From assembly GCA_903847605.1 (NCBI GenBank), contig CAINED010000079.1:30053-94052 (forward strand): a stretch of 64,000 nucleotides of DNA, in the 5' to 3' direction. Position 1 is the first letter of the stretch, and each line of letters begins with the position of its first letter. Positions 1 to 8,852 of the stretch are shown piece after piece. Source of the DNA: an uncultured Hyphomicrobiales bacterium. Its GTDB lineage: Bacteria; Pseudomonadota; Alphaproteobacteria; Rhizobiales; Beijerinckiaceae. A program made the translations under genes and the position numbers. The notes under the pieces are model-generated. The model searched no databases, had not been told where the DNA came from, and worked only from the letters and a program-made list of their open reading frames with translations.

Positions 1-792
1 TTGCTGGCGGGACTTGCGCTGGTGCGTTGTCTCGACTTTCTCGTCGCAAGAGGCATGCCGTTCTGGGCTGCGGTCGCGCTCGGCATGATATTCGCCGCTG
101 CCGTCATGGCGATCTGCGCCTTCATGGTCGAGCGCTACGTGCTGGGGCCGCTGGTCAACCAGAATGCGCTGACCATGTTCATGGCGACCATCGGCGCGAC
201 CTTCGTCATCGAGGGCGTTGCGCAGATGATCTTCGGATCGGATGTCTATCCGTTGCGCCTTTTCCCCACCGATGCGTGGATCGCCGGCGAGGGCGTCTTT
301 CCCGGCGGCATTCTCATCAACAAGCTGGATGTGTGGGGCGGCGTCATCGCCGGCCTTCTCGTCGTTGCGCTTGCATTGTTCTTTCAGCACACCAAGACCG
401 GCCGCGCCCTGCGCGCCGTCGCCGACGATCATGCAGCGGCGCAATCGGTCGGCATTCCCATAGCCTGGATCTGGTTCGTCGTCTGGCTGGTGGCGGGCCT
501 CGTGGCGCTTGTTGCCGCCGCGATCTGGGGCACCAAACTGGGGGTGCAGTTCTCGATCACCTTCCTTGCTTTGAAGGCATTGCCGGTGCTCATCATCGGC
601 GGTTTCACCTCGGTTCCGGGCGCCATCGTCGGCGGCCTCATCGTCGGCGCTGGCGAGAAACTCGCGGAAGTTTACCTGGGGCCGTTCATCGGCGGCGGCA
701 TCGAATACTGGTTCGCCTATGTCCTCGCGCTGGCCGTGCTGATGGTGCGGCCGCAGGGCCTTTACGGCGAAAAGATTATCGAACGCATCTGA
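1..792 (+). CDS. Branched-chain-type ABC transporter permease (LivH family), 5' end outside window
   Basis: Inner-membrane permease of a HAAT-family importer for branched-chain amino acids or related carboxylates. The visible 263 residues are strongly hydrophobic, with several membrane helices. They contain the LivH-type stretch NALTMFMATIGATFVIEG and end with VRPQGLYGE, the usual C-terminus of this family. The first visible codon is TTG, but the family normally has about 60 more N-terminal residues including the first helices, so the gene most likely begins upstream of the window. The second permease follows 13 bases after the stop, which indicates one transcript. The family is sure; the transported compound cannot be read from the sequence. 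Confidence 0.9.
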   Translation: MLAGLALVRCLDFLVARGMPFWAAVALGMIFAAAVMAICAFMVERYVLGPLVNQNALTMFMATIGATFVIEGVAQMIFGSDVYPLRLFPTDAWIAGEGVFPGGILINKLDVWGGVIAGLLVVALALFFQHTKTGRALRAVADDHAAAQSVGIPIAWIWFVVWLVAGLVALVAAAIWGTKLGVQFSITFLALKALPVLIIGGFTSVPGAIVGGLIVGAGEKLAEVYLGPFIGGGIEYWFAYVLALAVLMVRPQGLYGEKIIERI

Positions 793-805
793 GCGGGGAA
801 CGCGC

Positions 806-1909
806 GTGCTCTACAGGGAAACAGGCCAGTACAAGACAAGCTACGCCGCCGACTCCGTGATCTTTCCGATCCGGCAGGACCGGATCGGCGTCATGATCGT
901 GCTCGCCATCGCCTTTGTGTTCATGCCCCTGATGATGGCGTTCAAGATACCGCCATTCCGCAACGACTATATTCTGCTCGCCATTCTGCTGCCGTTTCTC
1001 ATCCTTTCGCTGGCGGCTATCGGCGCGAATATCCTCATCGGATATTGCGGGCAGATTTCGCTGGGTTCCGGCGCCTTCATGGCGATCGGCGCCTATATGG
1101 CCTACAAATTCGGCACGGGTATATCGGAGATCGGCCTGCCGCCGCTGCCGATCGTTGTTAGCATTCTCCTGGGCGGATTCTCCGCGGCCTTCGTCGGCAT
1201 ACTCTTCGGTCTGCCGTCGCTGCGCATCAAGGGGCTTTATCTCGCAGTCGCCACGCTTGCCGCGCAGTTCTTTTTCGACTGGGTTTTTCTGCGCGTGAAG
1301 TGGTTCACCAATTATGCGCCGTCGGGTTCGGTGTCAGCGCCGGAACTGAAATTTTTCGGCTACCTCGTCTCGACGCCCATCGAAAAATATCTGGTGGCGC
1401 TGATCTTCGTCACCATCTTCGCGCTGATCGCCAAGAACCTCGTGCGCGGCAATATCGGGCGTCAATGGATGGCGATCCGCGACATGGACATAGCCGCCGA
1501 ACTCATGGGCATCCGGCCGCTGGTCGCCAAGCTCACGGCTTTCGCCGTGTCTTCCTTCATCATAGGCGTCGCCGGCGCGCTTTGGGCTTTCCTGCGTCTT
1601 GGCACATGGGAACCGCTGGCCTTCGACATCAACCGTTCGCTGGAACTATTGTTCATGGTGATCATTGGCGGTCTCGGTTCGATCCTCGGGTCTTTCCTCG
1701 GCGCTGCTTTCATCCTCATTCTTCCGATCCTGCTGATCGTCGTGCCTGCCGAGATCGGTCTGCCGATCACGACGGAAACGGTCAGCCATCTGCAATTCAT
1801 CATCTTCGGCGCTATGATCTGCTTCCTGCTCATCAAGGAGCCCCTGGGCTTTGCGCGGTTGTGGCAGATCGGCAAGGAGAAGTTGAGAATGTGGCCGTTT
1901 CCGTATTGA
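806..1909 (+). CDS. Branched-chain-type ABC transporter permease (LivM family)
   Basis: Second membrane subunit (367 residues) of the HAAT importer, partner of the permease just upstream. It has an N-terminal cytosolic stretch of about 30 residues and then eight to ten hydrophobic segments. The segment GYCGQISLGSGAFMAIGAY, near residue 80, is the LivM hallmark, and LLFMVIIGGLGSILGSFLGA near residue 280 is the permease loop that contacts the ATPase. The start is GTG at 806. The C-terminus KEPLGFARLW also fits the family. It lies between the LivH-like permease and the binding protein, so it belongs to the same operon. Confidence 0.92.
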   Translation: MLYRETGQYKTSYAADSVIFPIRQDRIGVMIVLAIAFVFMPLMMAFKIPPFRNDYILLAILLPFLILSLAAIGANILIGYCGQISLGSGAFMAIGAYMAYKFGTGISEIGLPPLPIVVSILLGGFSAAFVGILFGLPSLRIKGLYLAVATLAAQFFFDWVFLRVKWFTNYAPSGSVSAPELKFFGYLVSTPIEKYLVALIFVTIFALIAKNLVRGNIGRQWMAIRDMDIAAELMGIRPLVAKLTAFAVSSFIIGVAGALWAFLRLGTWEPLAFDINRSLELLFMVIIGGLGSILGSFLGAAFILILPILLIVVPAEIGLPITTETVSHLQFIIFGAMICFLLIKEPLGFARLWQIGKEKLRMWPFPY

Positions 1910-2052
1910 ATGGCTGCACTGAATATCGCACAGGCGGGCGAGGCGTCTGTGCGAAGGGAGACTACAGCTCGCATCCAGTGGCCGGCTTTTGCCGGGCAAT
2001 TAATGAGGCATAGTCATCCTGTCGCGGGATGATGCAAAGTTGGAGGAGTAAC

Positions 2053-3360
2053 ATGACTCTCAAGACAGTTGGATTGGCGCTTGCCGCGCTGGGTGGAGCA
2101 GCGATGTTCGCGCCCGCAATGGCGCAAAACGAACAATATGTTCCCATTCTTTCCTATCGTACCGGCCCCTATGCCGTGAACGGCGCGCCCTATGCGGATG
2201 GCGTCAGCGACTACTACAATCTCGTCAATCTGCGCGATGGCGGCATCAATGGCGTAAAGTTGCAGATCGAGGAATGCGAAACCGGCTACGCCACCGACAA
2301 GGGTGTCGAATGCTACGAGCGCATGAAAGGCAAGGGGCCTACGGGCGCATCCTTCTTCAATCCTCTGTCGACCGGCATCACCTTCGCGCTGACCGACAAG
2401 ACGTTGCAAGACAAGATACCCATCATCACCATGGGATACGGCCGCGCGGATTCGAAGAACGGCGCGGTCTTTGCATATAACTTCCCGCTTCTCGGCACTT
2501 ACTGGTCGGCGGCCGACATCGCCATGCAGCACATTGCCAAGGAACTCGGCGGCGAAGGCAATCTCAAGGGCAAGAAGATCGCGCTCGTCTTTCACGACAG
2601 CCCCTATGGCAAGGAGCCGATCCCGACGCTCGAAGTGCTCGCGAAGAAGAACGGCTTCACCTTCATTCCGATTCCCGTGACGCATCCCGGCGTCGAGCAG
2701 AAGTCGCAATGGCTGCGCATACGGCAGGAACGGCCGGACTACGTACTGCTCTGGGGCTGGGGCGTGATGAACGGCACGTCGATCAACGAGGCCGCCTCGG
2801 TCGCTTATCCGCGCGACAAGATTATTGGCGTGTGGTGGTCGGGCGCCGAGCCCGATGTCGCGCCGGCGGGCGCCCAGGCGACGGGCTACAAGGCGCTCAT
2901 GCTGCAGCATGGCGCAGGCGAGTTCGGCGTTCATGGCGCGATCAAGCAGCATGTGCCAAACCGTCTCGGCAAGGAAAACTTCGGGCAGGTGCTTTACAAT
3001 CGCGGTGTCGTCAATGCGATGCTCGGTGTCGAAGCCATTCGCACCGCGCAGAAGCGCTTTGGCAACAAGCCGCTGACCGGCGAGCAGATTCGCTGGGGCC
3101 TCGAGAATCTCGATCTCTCGGCGGCTCGCCTGAAGGAACTTGGCTTCGAGGGCATGATGCGTCCGGTCAAGATTTCCTGCGGCGATCACGAAGGCGCACG
3201 CGACGGACGCGTGCAGCAGTGGGACGGCAAGAAGTGGAACATCATCTCCGACTGGTACACGGCCCGTCAGGATGTAACCGAACCGCTGGTGAAGGACATT
3301 TCGGCGAAATACGCCGCCGAAAAGAAGATCACGCCGCGCGATTGTTCCAAGGCGGATTGA
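2053..3360 (+). CDS. Branched-chain-type ABC transporter periplasmic binding protein
   Basis: Periplasmic receptor of the HAAT importer, 435 residues in the mature frame chosen here. The start at 2053 is preceded by a strong ribosome site (GGAGGAG, 2042-2048); an upstream ATG at 2029 lacks one. A signal peptide ends at about residue 27 (MFAPAMAQ). The body has the type I periplasmic fold seen in LivJ/LivK relatives, with the segment PDYVLLWGWGVMNGTSINEA typical of the distant HAAT receptors found beside aromatic or organic-acid catabolic genes. It lies between the permeases and the ATPase. The neighbouring CoA-ligase-like gene suggests a carboxylate ligand, but that is only inference. Confidence 0.9.
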   Translation: MTLKTVGLALAALGGAAMFAPAMAQNEQYVPILSYRTGPYAVNGAPYADGVSDYYNLVNLRDGGINGVKLQIEECETGYATDKGVECYERMKGKGPTGASFFNPLSTGITFALTDKTLQDKIPIITMGYGRADSKNGAVFAYNFPLLGTYWSAADIAMQHIAKELGGEGNLKGKKIALVFHDSPYGKEPIPTLEVLAKKNGFTFIPIPVTHPGVEQKSQWLRIRQERPDYVLLWGWGVMNGTSINEAASVAYPRDKIIGVWWSGAEPDVAPAGAQATGYKALMLQHGAGEFGVHGAIKQHVPNRLGKENFGQVLYNRGVVNAMLGVEAIRTAQKRFGNKPLTGEQIRWGLENLDLSAARLKELGFEGMMRPVKISCGDHEGARDGRVQQWDGKKWNIISDWYTARQDVTEPLVKDISAKYAAEKKITPRDCSKAD

Positions 3361-3366
3361 TTTGTT

Positions 3367-3392
3367 GCCGGAGCGGCTTCGGCCGCTCCGGC
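3367..3392 (+). promoter_or_regulatory. Intercistronic hairpin with UUCG loop between binding protein and ATPase genes
   Basis: Perfect 11-bp stem (GCCGGAGCGGC / GCCGCTCCGGC) closed by a TTCG tetraloop, starting six bases after the binding-protein stop. No T-run follows, so it is a poor intrinsic terminator. Such hairpins commonly protect the 3' end of the binding-protein message and lower expression of the following ATPase. That role is inferred from position. Confidence 0.7.
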
Positions 3393-3426
3393 TCCTTCAT
3401 GATAAGGCTGTCTCCCGGAGACTGAC

Positions 3427-4251
3427 GTGACGACGCAAGCTGCCGACGCCCCGCCGATCCTCTCGGTCAACAATATCGAGGTGATCTACGATCACGTCAT
3501 TCTCGTGCTGAAGGGCGTGTCGCTGACGGTTCCGCAGGGCGGCATCGTCGCCATTCTCGGCGCGAACGGCGCGGGCAAATCAACCACTCTGAAATCGATT
3601 TCCAACCTCGTGAAAAGCGAGCGCGGTGAACTTACAAAAGGCTCCATTGAATTTTCGGGCGAACGTGTCGATCATCTCATGGCGAGCGATCTTGTGCGCC
3701 GCGGCTGCATTCAGGTGATGGAGGGCCGGCATTGCTTCGGCCATCTCACCATCGAGGAAAATCTTCTGACCGGCGCCTTCACGCGCCGGGAGGGTCGCGC
3801 TGTCATCGCGCAGGAACTGGAAAAGATCTATCACTATTTCCCGCGCCTCAGGGAGCGACGCACATCGCTCGCGGGCTATACGTCCGGCGGCGAGCAACAG
3901 ATGTGCGCCGTGGGCCGCGCGATGATGTCGAAGCCGCGCATGGTTCTGCTCGACGAGCCATCCATGGGTCTTGCGCCGCAGATCGTGGAGGAAATCTTTT
4001 CCATCGTTCGCGATCTCAACGAGAAGGAGAAGGTTTCTTTCCTGCTCGCCGAACAGAACACCAATATCGCGCTGCGTTATGCGCATTGGGGCTATATTCT
4101 CGAGAACGGCCGCATCGTTCTGGATGGCGATGCGGCATCCTTGCGCGACAACGAGGACGTCAAGGAATTTTATCTCGGCGTGGCCGGGGACAATCGCAAG
4201 AGTTTTCGCGATGTGAAGCATTACAAGCGGCGCAAGCGCTGGCTTGCCTAG
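3427..4251 (+). CDS. Branched-chain-type ABC transporter ATPase (LivF family)
   Basis: Cytoplasmic ATPase of the HAAT importer, 274 residues, GTG start at 3427. Visible motifs are Walker A GANGAGKST near residue 45, the ABC signature SGGEQQM near residue 155, Walker B MVLLDEPSMGL near residue 170, and the switch region LLAEQNTNIAL. FLLAEQN and the absence of the extra LivG loop favour LivF over LivG. A second ATPase (LivG) is not present downstream, so it is either upstream of the window or missing. The C-terminal tail KHYKRRKRWLA is basic and slightly longer than usual. Confidence 0.92.
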   Translation: MTTQAADAPPILSVNNIEVIYDHVILVLKGVSLTVPQGGIVAILGANGAGKSTTLKSISNLVKSERGELTKGSIEFSGERVDHLMASDLVRRGCIQVMEGRHCFGHLTIEENLLTGAFTRREGRAVIAQELEKIYHYFPRLRERRTSLAGYTSGGEQQMCAVGRAMMSKPRMVLLDEPSMGLAPQIVEEIFSIVRDLNEKEKVSFLLAEQNTNIALRYAHWGYILENGRIVLDGDAASLRDNEDVKEFYLGVAGDNRKSFRDVKHYKRRKRWLA

Positions 4252-4330
4252 CGCAACCGGCGCTCAAGTGCGAAGCGGTTGGGCGCGAAAAGTTGCGCCA
4301 GATGAAATTGGACGATCAGCTTTTGGGCGA

Positions 4331-4348
4331 TCAAATGAATTCATTTGA
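4331..4348. promoter_or_regulatory. 18-bp perfect palindrome, candidate operator
   Basis: TCAAATGAATTCATTTGA is its own reverse complement over 18 bases and lies in an otherwise GC-rich intergenic stretch, about 30 bases upstream of the -35 box for the next operon. Size and symmetry fit a dimeric regulator site. No regulator gene is adjacent. Confidence 0.55.
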
Positions 4349-4379
4349 GCGCCGCTGATCTGGGGCCCGGACATTTCTG

Positions 4380-4408
4380 CTGACGCGTGCTTCGCCCTCG
4401 CCTATAGT
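4380..4408 (+). promoter_or_regulatory. Candidate promoter of the ligase/valine-catabolism operon
   Basis: A -35-like CTGACG (4380-4385) and a -10-like TATAGT (4403-4408) are separated by 17 bases. Predicted transcription would begin near 4415, about 25 bases before the ATG of the ligase-like gene. Assigned by eye from consensus and spacing. Confidence 0.5.
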
Positions 4409-4438
4409 AGGCGCCGACGAAATCCGAAGGCCACACCC

Positions 4439-5683
4439 ATGCATTTCGATAAACTCGAGGCCCGCGCGCCGGAACTGCGCGAACGCGCGCTGTTCAAGGA
4501 TCTGCGCGCCATTCTGCGCGCCACAAGGCCGCGCGCATCGGCCTTACGCAAGCAGCTGCAGGGCATCAAGATCGAGGAGGTCAAGACGCGCGCCGATCTC
4601 GCGAAGATACCCGTTGTCCGCAAAAGCGATCTCGTACAATTGCAGGGCGACGATCCCCCATTTGGGGGGCTGACGGCTGCGAAGGCGAGCGGCATGCGGC
4701 GCCTGCTCGTATCGCCCGGTCCGATCTTCGAACCGGATGGTCACGGCAAGGACTGGTGGGGCGCAGCGCGCGCGCTTTATGCAGCGGGCGTCCGGCGCGG
4801 CGATATCCTGCTCAACACCTTCTCCTATCATCTGACGCCCGGCGGTCACATCATGGAGAGCGGCGCCACAGCGATCGGCTGCGCCGTCATTCCCGCCGGC
4901 CCCGGCAACACCGAACAGCAGATCGACGCGATCAGGCATTATCGCCCGCGCGCCTATTGCGGCACGCCCGATTTTCTCAAGATCATTCTGGACAAGGCCG
5001 CCGAACTCAAGCGCGACGTGAAATCCATCGAACGCGCTCTCGTTTCCGGCGCAGCCTTGCCCGCCTCGCTGCGGCAGGAACTCGAGAAGCGCGGCGTCGT
5101 CGTGCGCCAGTGCTATGCGACGGCCGAACTCGGCGTGATCGCCTATGAGACATCGACGCCGCGCGGCGCGCTCAACGAGGGGATGGTCGTCAACGAACAC
5201 ATCATCCTTGAAATCGTGCGGCCCGGAACCGGCGATCCCGTTCAACCCGGCGAAGTCGGCGAGGTCGTCGTCACGCGGCTCAACAAGGATTATCCGCTGT
5301 TGCGCCTTGCGACAGGAGACCTGTCGGCCCTGCTGCCGGGAAAGTCGCCATGCGGGCGCACGCACTTGCGCATCAGGGGCTGGATGGGGCGCGCCGACCA
5401 GACGACAAAGGTGAAGGGCATGTTCGTTCACCCCAGGCAGGTCGCAGATGTCGCGGCGCGTCACCCCGAGATCGGCCGCGCGCGACTCGTCGTGACGCGG
5501 CAGAAAGAACAGGACGCCATGACGCTGCATGTGGAATGCGCGGGAACCGGCGATGGCCTCGCCGCGGCGATCGCGGATACTTTGCAGAGCGTCACCAAGC
5601 TCAAGGGCGCTGTCGTCGTTGCAAAGCCGGGCAGTCTGCCGAACGACGGCAAGGTCATCGCAGACGAACGGCCAATATCCTGA
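4439..5683 (+). CDS. Phenylacetate-CoA-ligase-like AMP-binding protein, atypical P-loop
   Basis: Protein of 414 residues in the adenylate-forming (AMP-binding) superfamily, closest in layout to phenylacetate-CoA ligases, which activate a carboxylic acid to its CoA ester. Supporting segments are CYATAELGVIAYE (the family's nucleotide-binding Y-x-x-x-E region), LRLATGDLSAL, VKGMFVHPRQV, and a C-terminal LPNDGKV with the expected catalytic lysine. The usual Ser/Thr/Gly-rich phosphate loop (SSGTTG type) is not visible; the corresponding place reads LVSPGPIFEP. It is therefore a divergent subfamily whose activity should not be assumed. It lies between the HAAT importer and the acyl-CoA enzymes, which fits CoA activation of an imported acid. 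Confidence 0.7.
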   Translation: MHFDKLEARAPELRERALFKDLRAILRATRPRASALRKQLQGIKIEEVKTRADLAKIPVVRKSDLVQLQGDDPPFGGLTAAKASGMRRLLVSPGPIFEPDGHGKDWWGAARALYAAGVRRGDILLNTFSYHLTPGGHIMESGATAIGCAVIPAGPGNTEQQIDAIRHYRPRAYCGTPDFLKIILDKAAELKRDVKSIERALVSGAALPASLRQELEKRGVVVRQCYATAELGVIAYETSTPRGALNEGMVVNEHIILEIVRPGTGDPVQPGEVGEVVVTRLNKDYPLLRLATGDLSALLPGKSPCGRTHLRIRGWMGRADQTTKVKGMFVHPRQVADVAARHPEIGRARLVVTRQKEQDAMTLHVECAGTGDGLAAAIADTLQSVTKLKGAVVVAKPGSLPNDGKVIADERPIS

Positions 5684-5731
5684 AAGAACCGCCTGCGGCA
5701 TAGTTGGTTGAACGTCGATATCGGAACGAAC

Positions 5732-6895
5732 ATGTCGGACAACGGCCATACTGCATTCGCGCTCACCGAGGAGCAGACCGCCATCTTCGACATGGCGCGC
5801 GCCTTCGCGGACGAACATATTGCGCCACACGCCATTCGCTGGGACGAAGAGAAGTATTTCCCCGTCGAGGTGTTTCGCGCCGCGGCAGGGCTTGGCATGG
5901 CGGGCATTTATGTGCGCGAGGATGTCGGCGGCAGCGGTCTTGGCCGTCTCGACGCCGCGCTGATCTTCGAGGCGCTGGCAACGGGCTGTCCCTGCACGTC
6001 GGCCTTCCTGTCGATTCACAACATGGTCGCCTGGATGATCGACACGTTCGGCAATGAAGCGCAGCGAAAGGGCTGGGTTCCCCGCCTCACCAGCGCCGAG
6101 ATTATTGCGAGCTATTGCCTCACCGAGCCGGGCGCGGGATCGGATGCGGCGGCGCTTACAACCAGCGCGCGGCGGGATGGCAGCGATTACATTCTCAATG
6201 GTGTGAAGCAGTTCATCTCCGGGGCAGGCGCGAGCGACATCTATCTCGTCATGGCGCGCACCGGCGGGCCCGATGCCAACGGCATCTCATCCTTTCTCTT
6301 GGAGAAGGATACGGCGGGGCTTTCATTCGGCGCGAACGAAAGGAAGATGGGCTGGAATGCGCAGCCGACGCGCCAGGTCATCATGGAAAATGTGCGCGTG
6401 CCCGCCCGCAATCTCCTGGGGGACGAAGGGCAGGGATTCAAATTCGCCATGCAGGGCCTCGATGGCGGTCGGCTCAACATTGGGGCCTGTTCGCTCGGCG
6501 GCGCGCAAACGGCGCTCGACAAGGCCTGCGCCTATATGGGCGAACGCAAGGCCTTCGGCCGCCGGCTGGAAGAATTTCAGGCGCTGCAATTCAAGCTTGC
6601 GGATATGGAAACCGAACTTGAGACGGCGCGCACGATGCTGTGGCGCGCGGCTTCCATGCTCGACCGGAAAGATCATCGCGCCACGAAATTCTGCGCCATG
6701 GCGAAGCGTGTCTGCACGGACACAGGCTTCGATGTCGCCAATCAGGCGCTGCAACTACACGGCGGCTACGGTTATCTTGCCGATTACGGCATCGAGAAGA
6801 TCGTGCGCGATCTGCGCGTGCACCAGATTCTCGAAGGCACCAACGAGATCATGCGCCTCATCGTGGCGCGCACCATGGTCGGCAACAAGAGATGA
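5732..6895 (+). CDS. Acyl-CoA dehydrogenase, probably isobutyryl-CoA dehydrogenase
   Basis: FAD enzyme that oxidises a short branched acyl-CoA to the 2-enoyl-CoA; with these neighbours the likely step is isobutyryl-CoA to methacrylyl-CoA in valine breakdown. The 387-residue frame starts at ATG 5732; a TTG at 5708 would add eight residues. CLTEPGAGSDAA (129-140) is the first ACAD signature, and LHGGYGYLADYGIEKIVRDLR begins at 342. The catalytic-base position is Glu368 in ILEGTNEI. Full family length. The stop overlaps the next start (ATGA), so translation is coupled to the hydrolase. Confidence 0.88.
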   Translation: MSDNGHTAFALTEEQTAIFDMARAFADEHIAPHAIRWDEEKYFPVEVFRAAAGLGMAGIYVREDVGGSGLGRLDAALIFEALATGCPCTSAFLSIHNMVAWMIDTFGNEAQRKGWVPRLTSAEIIASYCLTEPGAGSDAAALTTSARRDGSDYILNGVKQFISGAGASDIYLVMARTGGPDANGISSFLLEKDTAGLSFGANERKMGWNAQPTRQVIMENVRVPARNLLGDEGQGFKFAMQGLDGGRLNIGACSLGGAQTALDKACAYMGERKAFGRRLEEFQALQFKLADMETELETARTMLWRAASMLDRKDHRATKFCAMAKRVCTDTGFDVANQALQLHGGYGYLADYGIEKIVRDLRVHQILEGTNEIMRLIVARTMVGNKR

Positions 6896-7938
6896 GCGAT
6901 CTTGTCATCGCGCGGCAGGGTCGTCTCGGCCGCATCACGCTCAATCGACCGAAGGCGCTGAATGCGCTGACCTACGACATGGTCAGGCAGATGCATCCGG
7001 CGCTCAGCGCATTTGCCGCGGATGACTCCGTCAGCGCCGTCCTTGTCGATGGCGCGGGCGAGCGCGGACTTTGCGCCGGCGGCGACATACGCTCCATCTA
7101 CGAGGCGGAGCTTGCAGGCAGCGATCTGCCCGCACGTTTCTGGCGCGACGAATATGTCATGAACGCCAGTATCGCCCGTTATCCCATGCCCTATATCGCT
7201 GTTATGGACGGCATCGTAATGGGCGGCGGCGTCGGCATATCGGCGCATGGATCGCATCGCATCGTCACGGAACGCTCGCGGATCGCGATGCCCGAAGTCG
7301 GCATCGGTTTCTCGCCGGATGTCGGCGGCACATGGCTTCTGGCGCATGCGCCGGGTGAACTTGGCGCATTTGCAGGACTGACGGCGACGCAGATGAATGC
7401 TGCCGATGCGATCGCCGCGGGATTTGCGGACGTGCATGTCGAGACATCGGGGATCGCCGCATTGATCGACGATCTCACTCAATGCGCAACGCGCTCCGAG
7501 ATCGACGCTGCGATTTCATCGCGGTCCAGCGTGGCCGCACCCGGTCTCTTCGCTCATGCGCGTGGCTGGATCGATCACTGCTTCGCCTTCGACACCGTTG
7601 AGGAGATTGTCGCGGCGCTGGCTTCCCGTAGCGAGCCGGACGCGCAGAAGGCGCTTGCGGCCCTGCAGCGTCACTGTCCGAGATCGCTGAAGGTCGCGCT
7701 CGCCGCGATCCGCAAGGCGCGCAAGCTCCCTTCGCTCGAAGCCGCGTTGCAGATGGAATATCGTGTTTCACTTGCCTGCATCGCCGCGCCGGATATGGTC
7801 GAGGGTATCAGGGCTGTCGTCGTCGACAAGGATCAGAAACCGCGCTGGTCGCCAGCTACGATCGACGAAGTTACGCCGCAGATGGTCGAAAGTTATTTCG
7901 CGCCGCGCGCCGGCGACGTCATCGACTTTACACAGTGA
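6892..7938 (+). CDS. 3-hydroxyisobutyryl-CoA hydrolase (crotonase superfamily)
   Basis: Hydrolyses 3-hydroxyisobutyryl-CoA to free 3-hydroxyisobutyrate, the step that lets the valine pathway drop CoA. Length is 348 residues, longer than an ordinary enoyl-CoA hydratase (about 260) and typical of HIBCH. Motifs are CAGGDI (61-66), MGGGVGIS (110-117) and MPEVGIGFSPDVGG (133-146); the last is characteristic of HIBCH rather than hydratases. The start at 6892 overlaps the upstream stop by four bases; an in-frame upstream extension lies wholly inside the dehydrogenase gene and was rejected. Followed directly by the matching dehydrogenase. Confidence 0.9.
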   Translation: MSDLVIARQGRLGRITLNRPKALNALTYDMVRQMHPALSAFAADDSVSAVLVDGAGERGLCAGGDIRSIYEAELAGSDLPARFWRDEYVMNASIARYPMPYIAVMDGIVMGGGVGISAHGSHRIVTERSRIAMPEVGIGFSPDVGGTWLLAHAPGELGAFAGLTATQMNAADAIAAGFADVHVETSGIAALIDDLTQCATRSEIDAAISSRSSVAAPGLFAHARGWIDHCFAFDTVEEIVAALASRSEPDAQKALAALQRHCPRSLKVALAAIRKARKLPSLEAALQMEYRVSLACIAAPDMVEGIRAVVVDKDQKPRWSPATIDEVTPQMVESYFAPRAGDVIDFTQ

Positions 7939-7955
7939 CGAAACGGAGTGAGGGC

Positions 7956-8849
7956 ATGGCCACCGTTGCATTCATAGGTCTGGGCAATATGGGCGCGCCG
8001 ATGGTCGCCAATCTCGTCAAGGCCGGACACGAGGTAAAGGCGTTCGATCTCAGCGCCGCTGCGTGTGAAGCCGGGCGCAAGGCAGGCGCCGAGATTGCAT
8101 CCGGCGCGGGCGTTGCCGCACAGGGCGCGGATTGCATCGTTACGATGTTGCCGGCAGGCAAGCATGTGCTCGGCGTCTATGGCGATGCCGATGGCGTGAT
8201 GAAACATGCACCCAAAGGCGCGCTCTTCATCGATTGCTCGACCATCGATGTCGACAGCGCACGCAAGGCGCACCAGATCGCGGAAACTGCCGGCATGCTG
8301 TCGCTGGACTCGCCTGTTTCAGGCGGAGTCGTCGGCGCCACGGCGGGGACGCTCACGTTCATGGTCGGTGGAACGGACACAGCCTTCGCGCGCGGACAGG
8401 AATTTCTGAAAGTCATGGGCGCCCGCATGGTTCATTGCGGCGCGGCGGGCGCGGGACAAGCAGCGAAAATCTGCAACAACATGATATTGGGCATATCCAT
8501 GACGGCGGTGTGCGAAGGCATCGTGCTCGCGGAGAAGCTGGGACTTTCACACAAGGCGCTGTTCGACGTGGTCTCGACATCCTCCGGTTCATGCTGGTCG
8601 ATCACGAAGAATTCGCCGATGCCTGATATGGTCGACGGCGCTGCCTCGAACAACAATTTCCGGCCCGGCTTTACCGCCGACCTCATGCTGAAGGATTTGA
8701 CGCTCGCCATCGAGGCTGCGAAATCTTCAGGCGCTGCCTGCGAACTCGGCGATCATGCGCGGCGGCTTTACGAAGCACTTGCGGCTGCGGGCCAGGGCGG
8801 GCTCGACTTTTCCGCCATGGTGCAGGATGTGCGCAAACGTTCGGAGTAG
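7956..8849 (+). CDS. mmsB: 3-hydroxyisobutyrate dehydrogenase
   Basis: NAD-dependent oxidation of 3-hydroxyisobutyrate to methylmalonate semialdehyde. The 297-residue protein has the Rossmann motif GLGNMG at 8-13, the substrate motif DSPVSGGVVGATAGTL at about 118-133, and catalytic Lys171 in GQAAKICNN. All three are diagnostic of the beta-hydroxyacid dehydrogenase family. The start at ATG 7956 has a GGAG site eight bases upstream. A GTG at 7935, overlapping the previous stop, would add seven residues. Third enzyme of the valine set in this operon. Confidence 0.92.
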   Translation: MATVAFIGLGNMGAPMVANLVKAGHEVKAFDLSAAACEAGRKAGAEIASGAGVAAQGADCIVTMLPAGKHVLGVYGDADGVMKHAPKGALFIDCSTIDVDSARKAHQIAETAGMLSLDSPVSGGVVGATAGTLTFMVGGTDTAFARGQEFLKVMGARMVHCGAAGAGQAAKICNNMILGISMTAVCEGIVLAEKLGLSHKALFDVVSTSSGSCWSITKNSPMPDMVDGAASNNNFRPGFTADLMLKDLTLAIEAAKSSGAACELGDHARRLYEALAAAGQGGLDFSAMVQDVRKRSE

Positions 8850-8852
8850 AAG

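Noticed and set aside
2014..3189. Long minus-strand open frame over the HAAT receptor gene
   Set aside because: Shadow of the receptor gene; no motif or ribosome site.
4544..6019. Long minus-strand open frame across the ligase and dehydrogenase genes
   Set aside because: Runs across two well-supported plus-strand genes; the composition is that of a GC-rich antisense frame.
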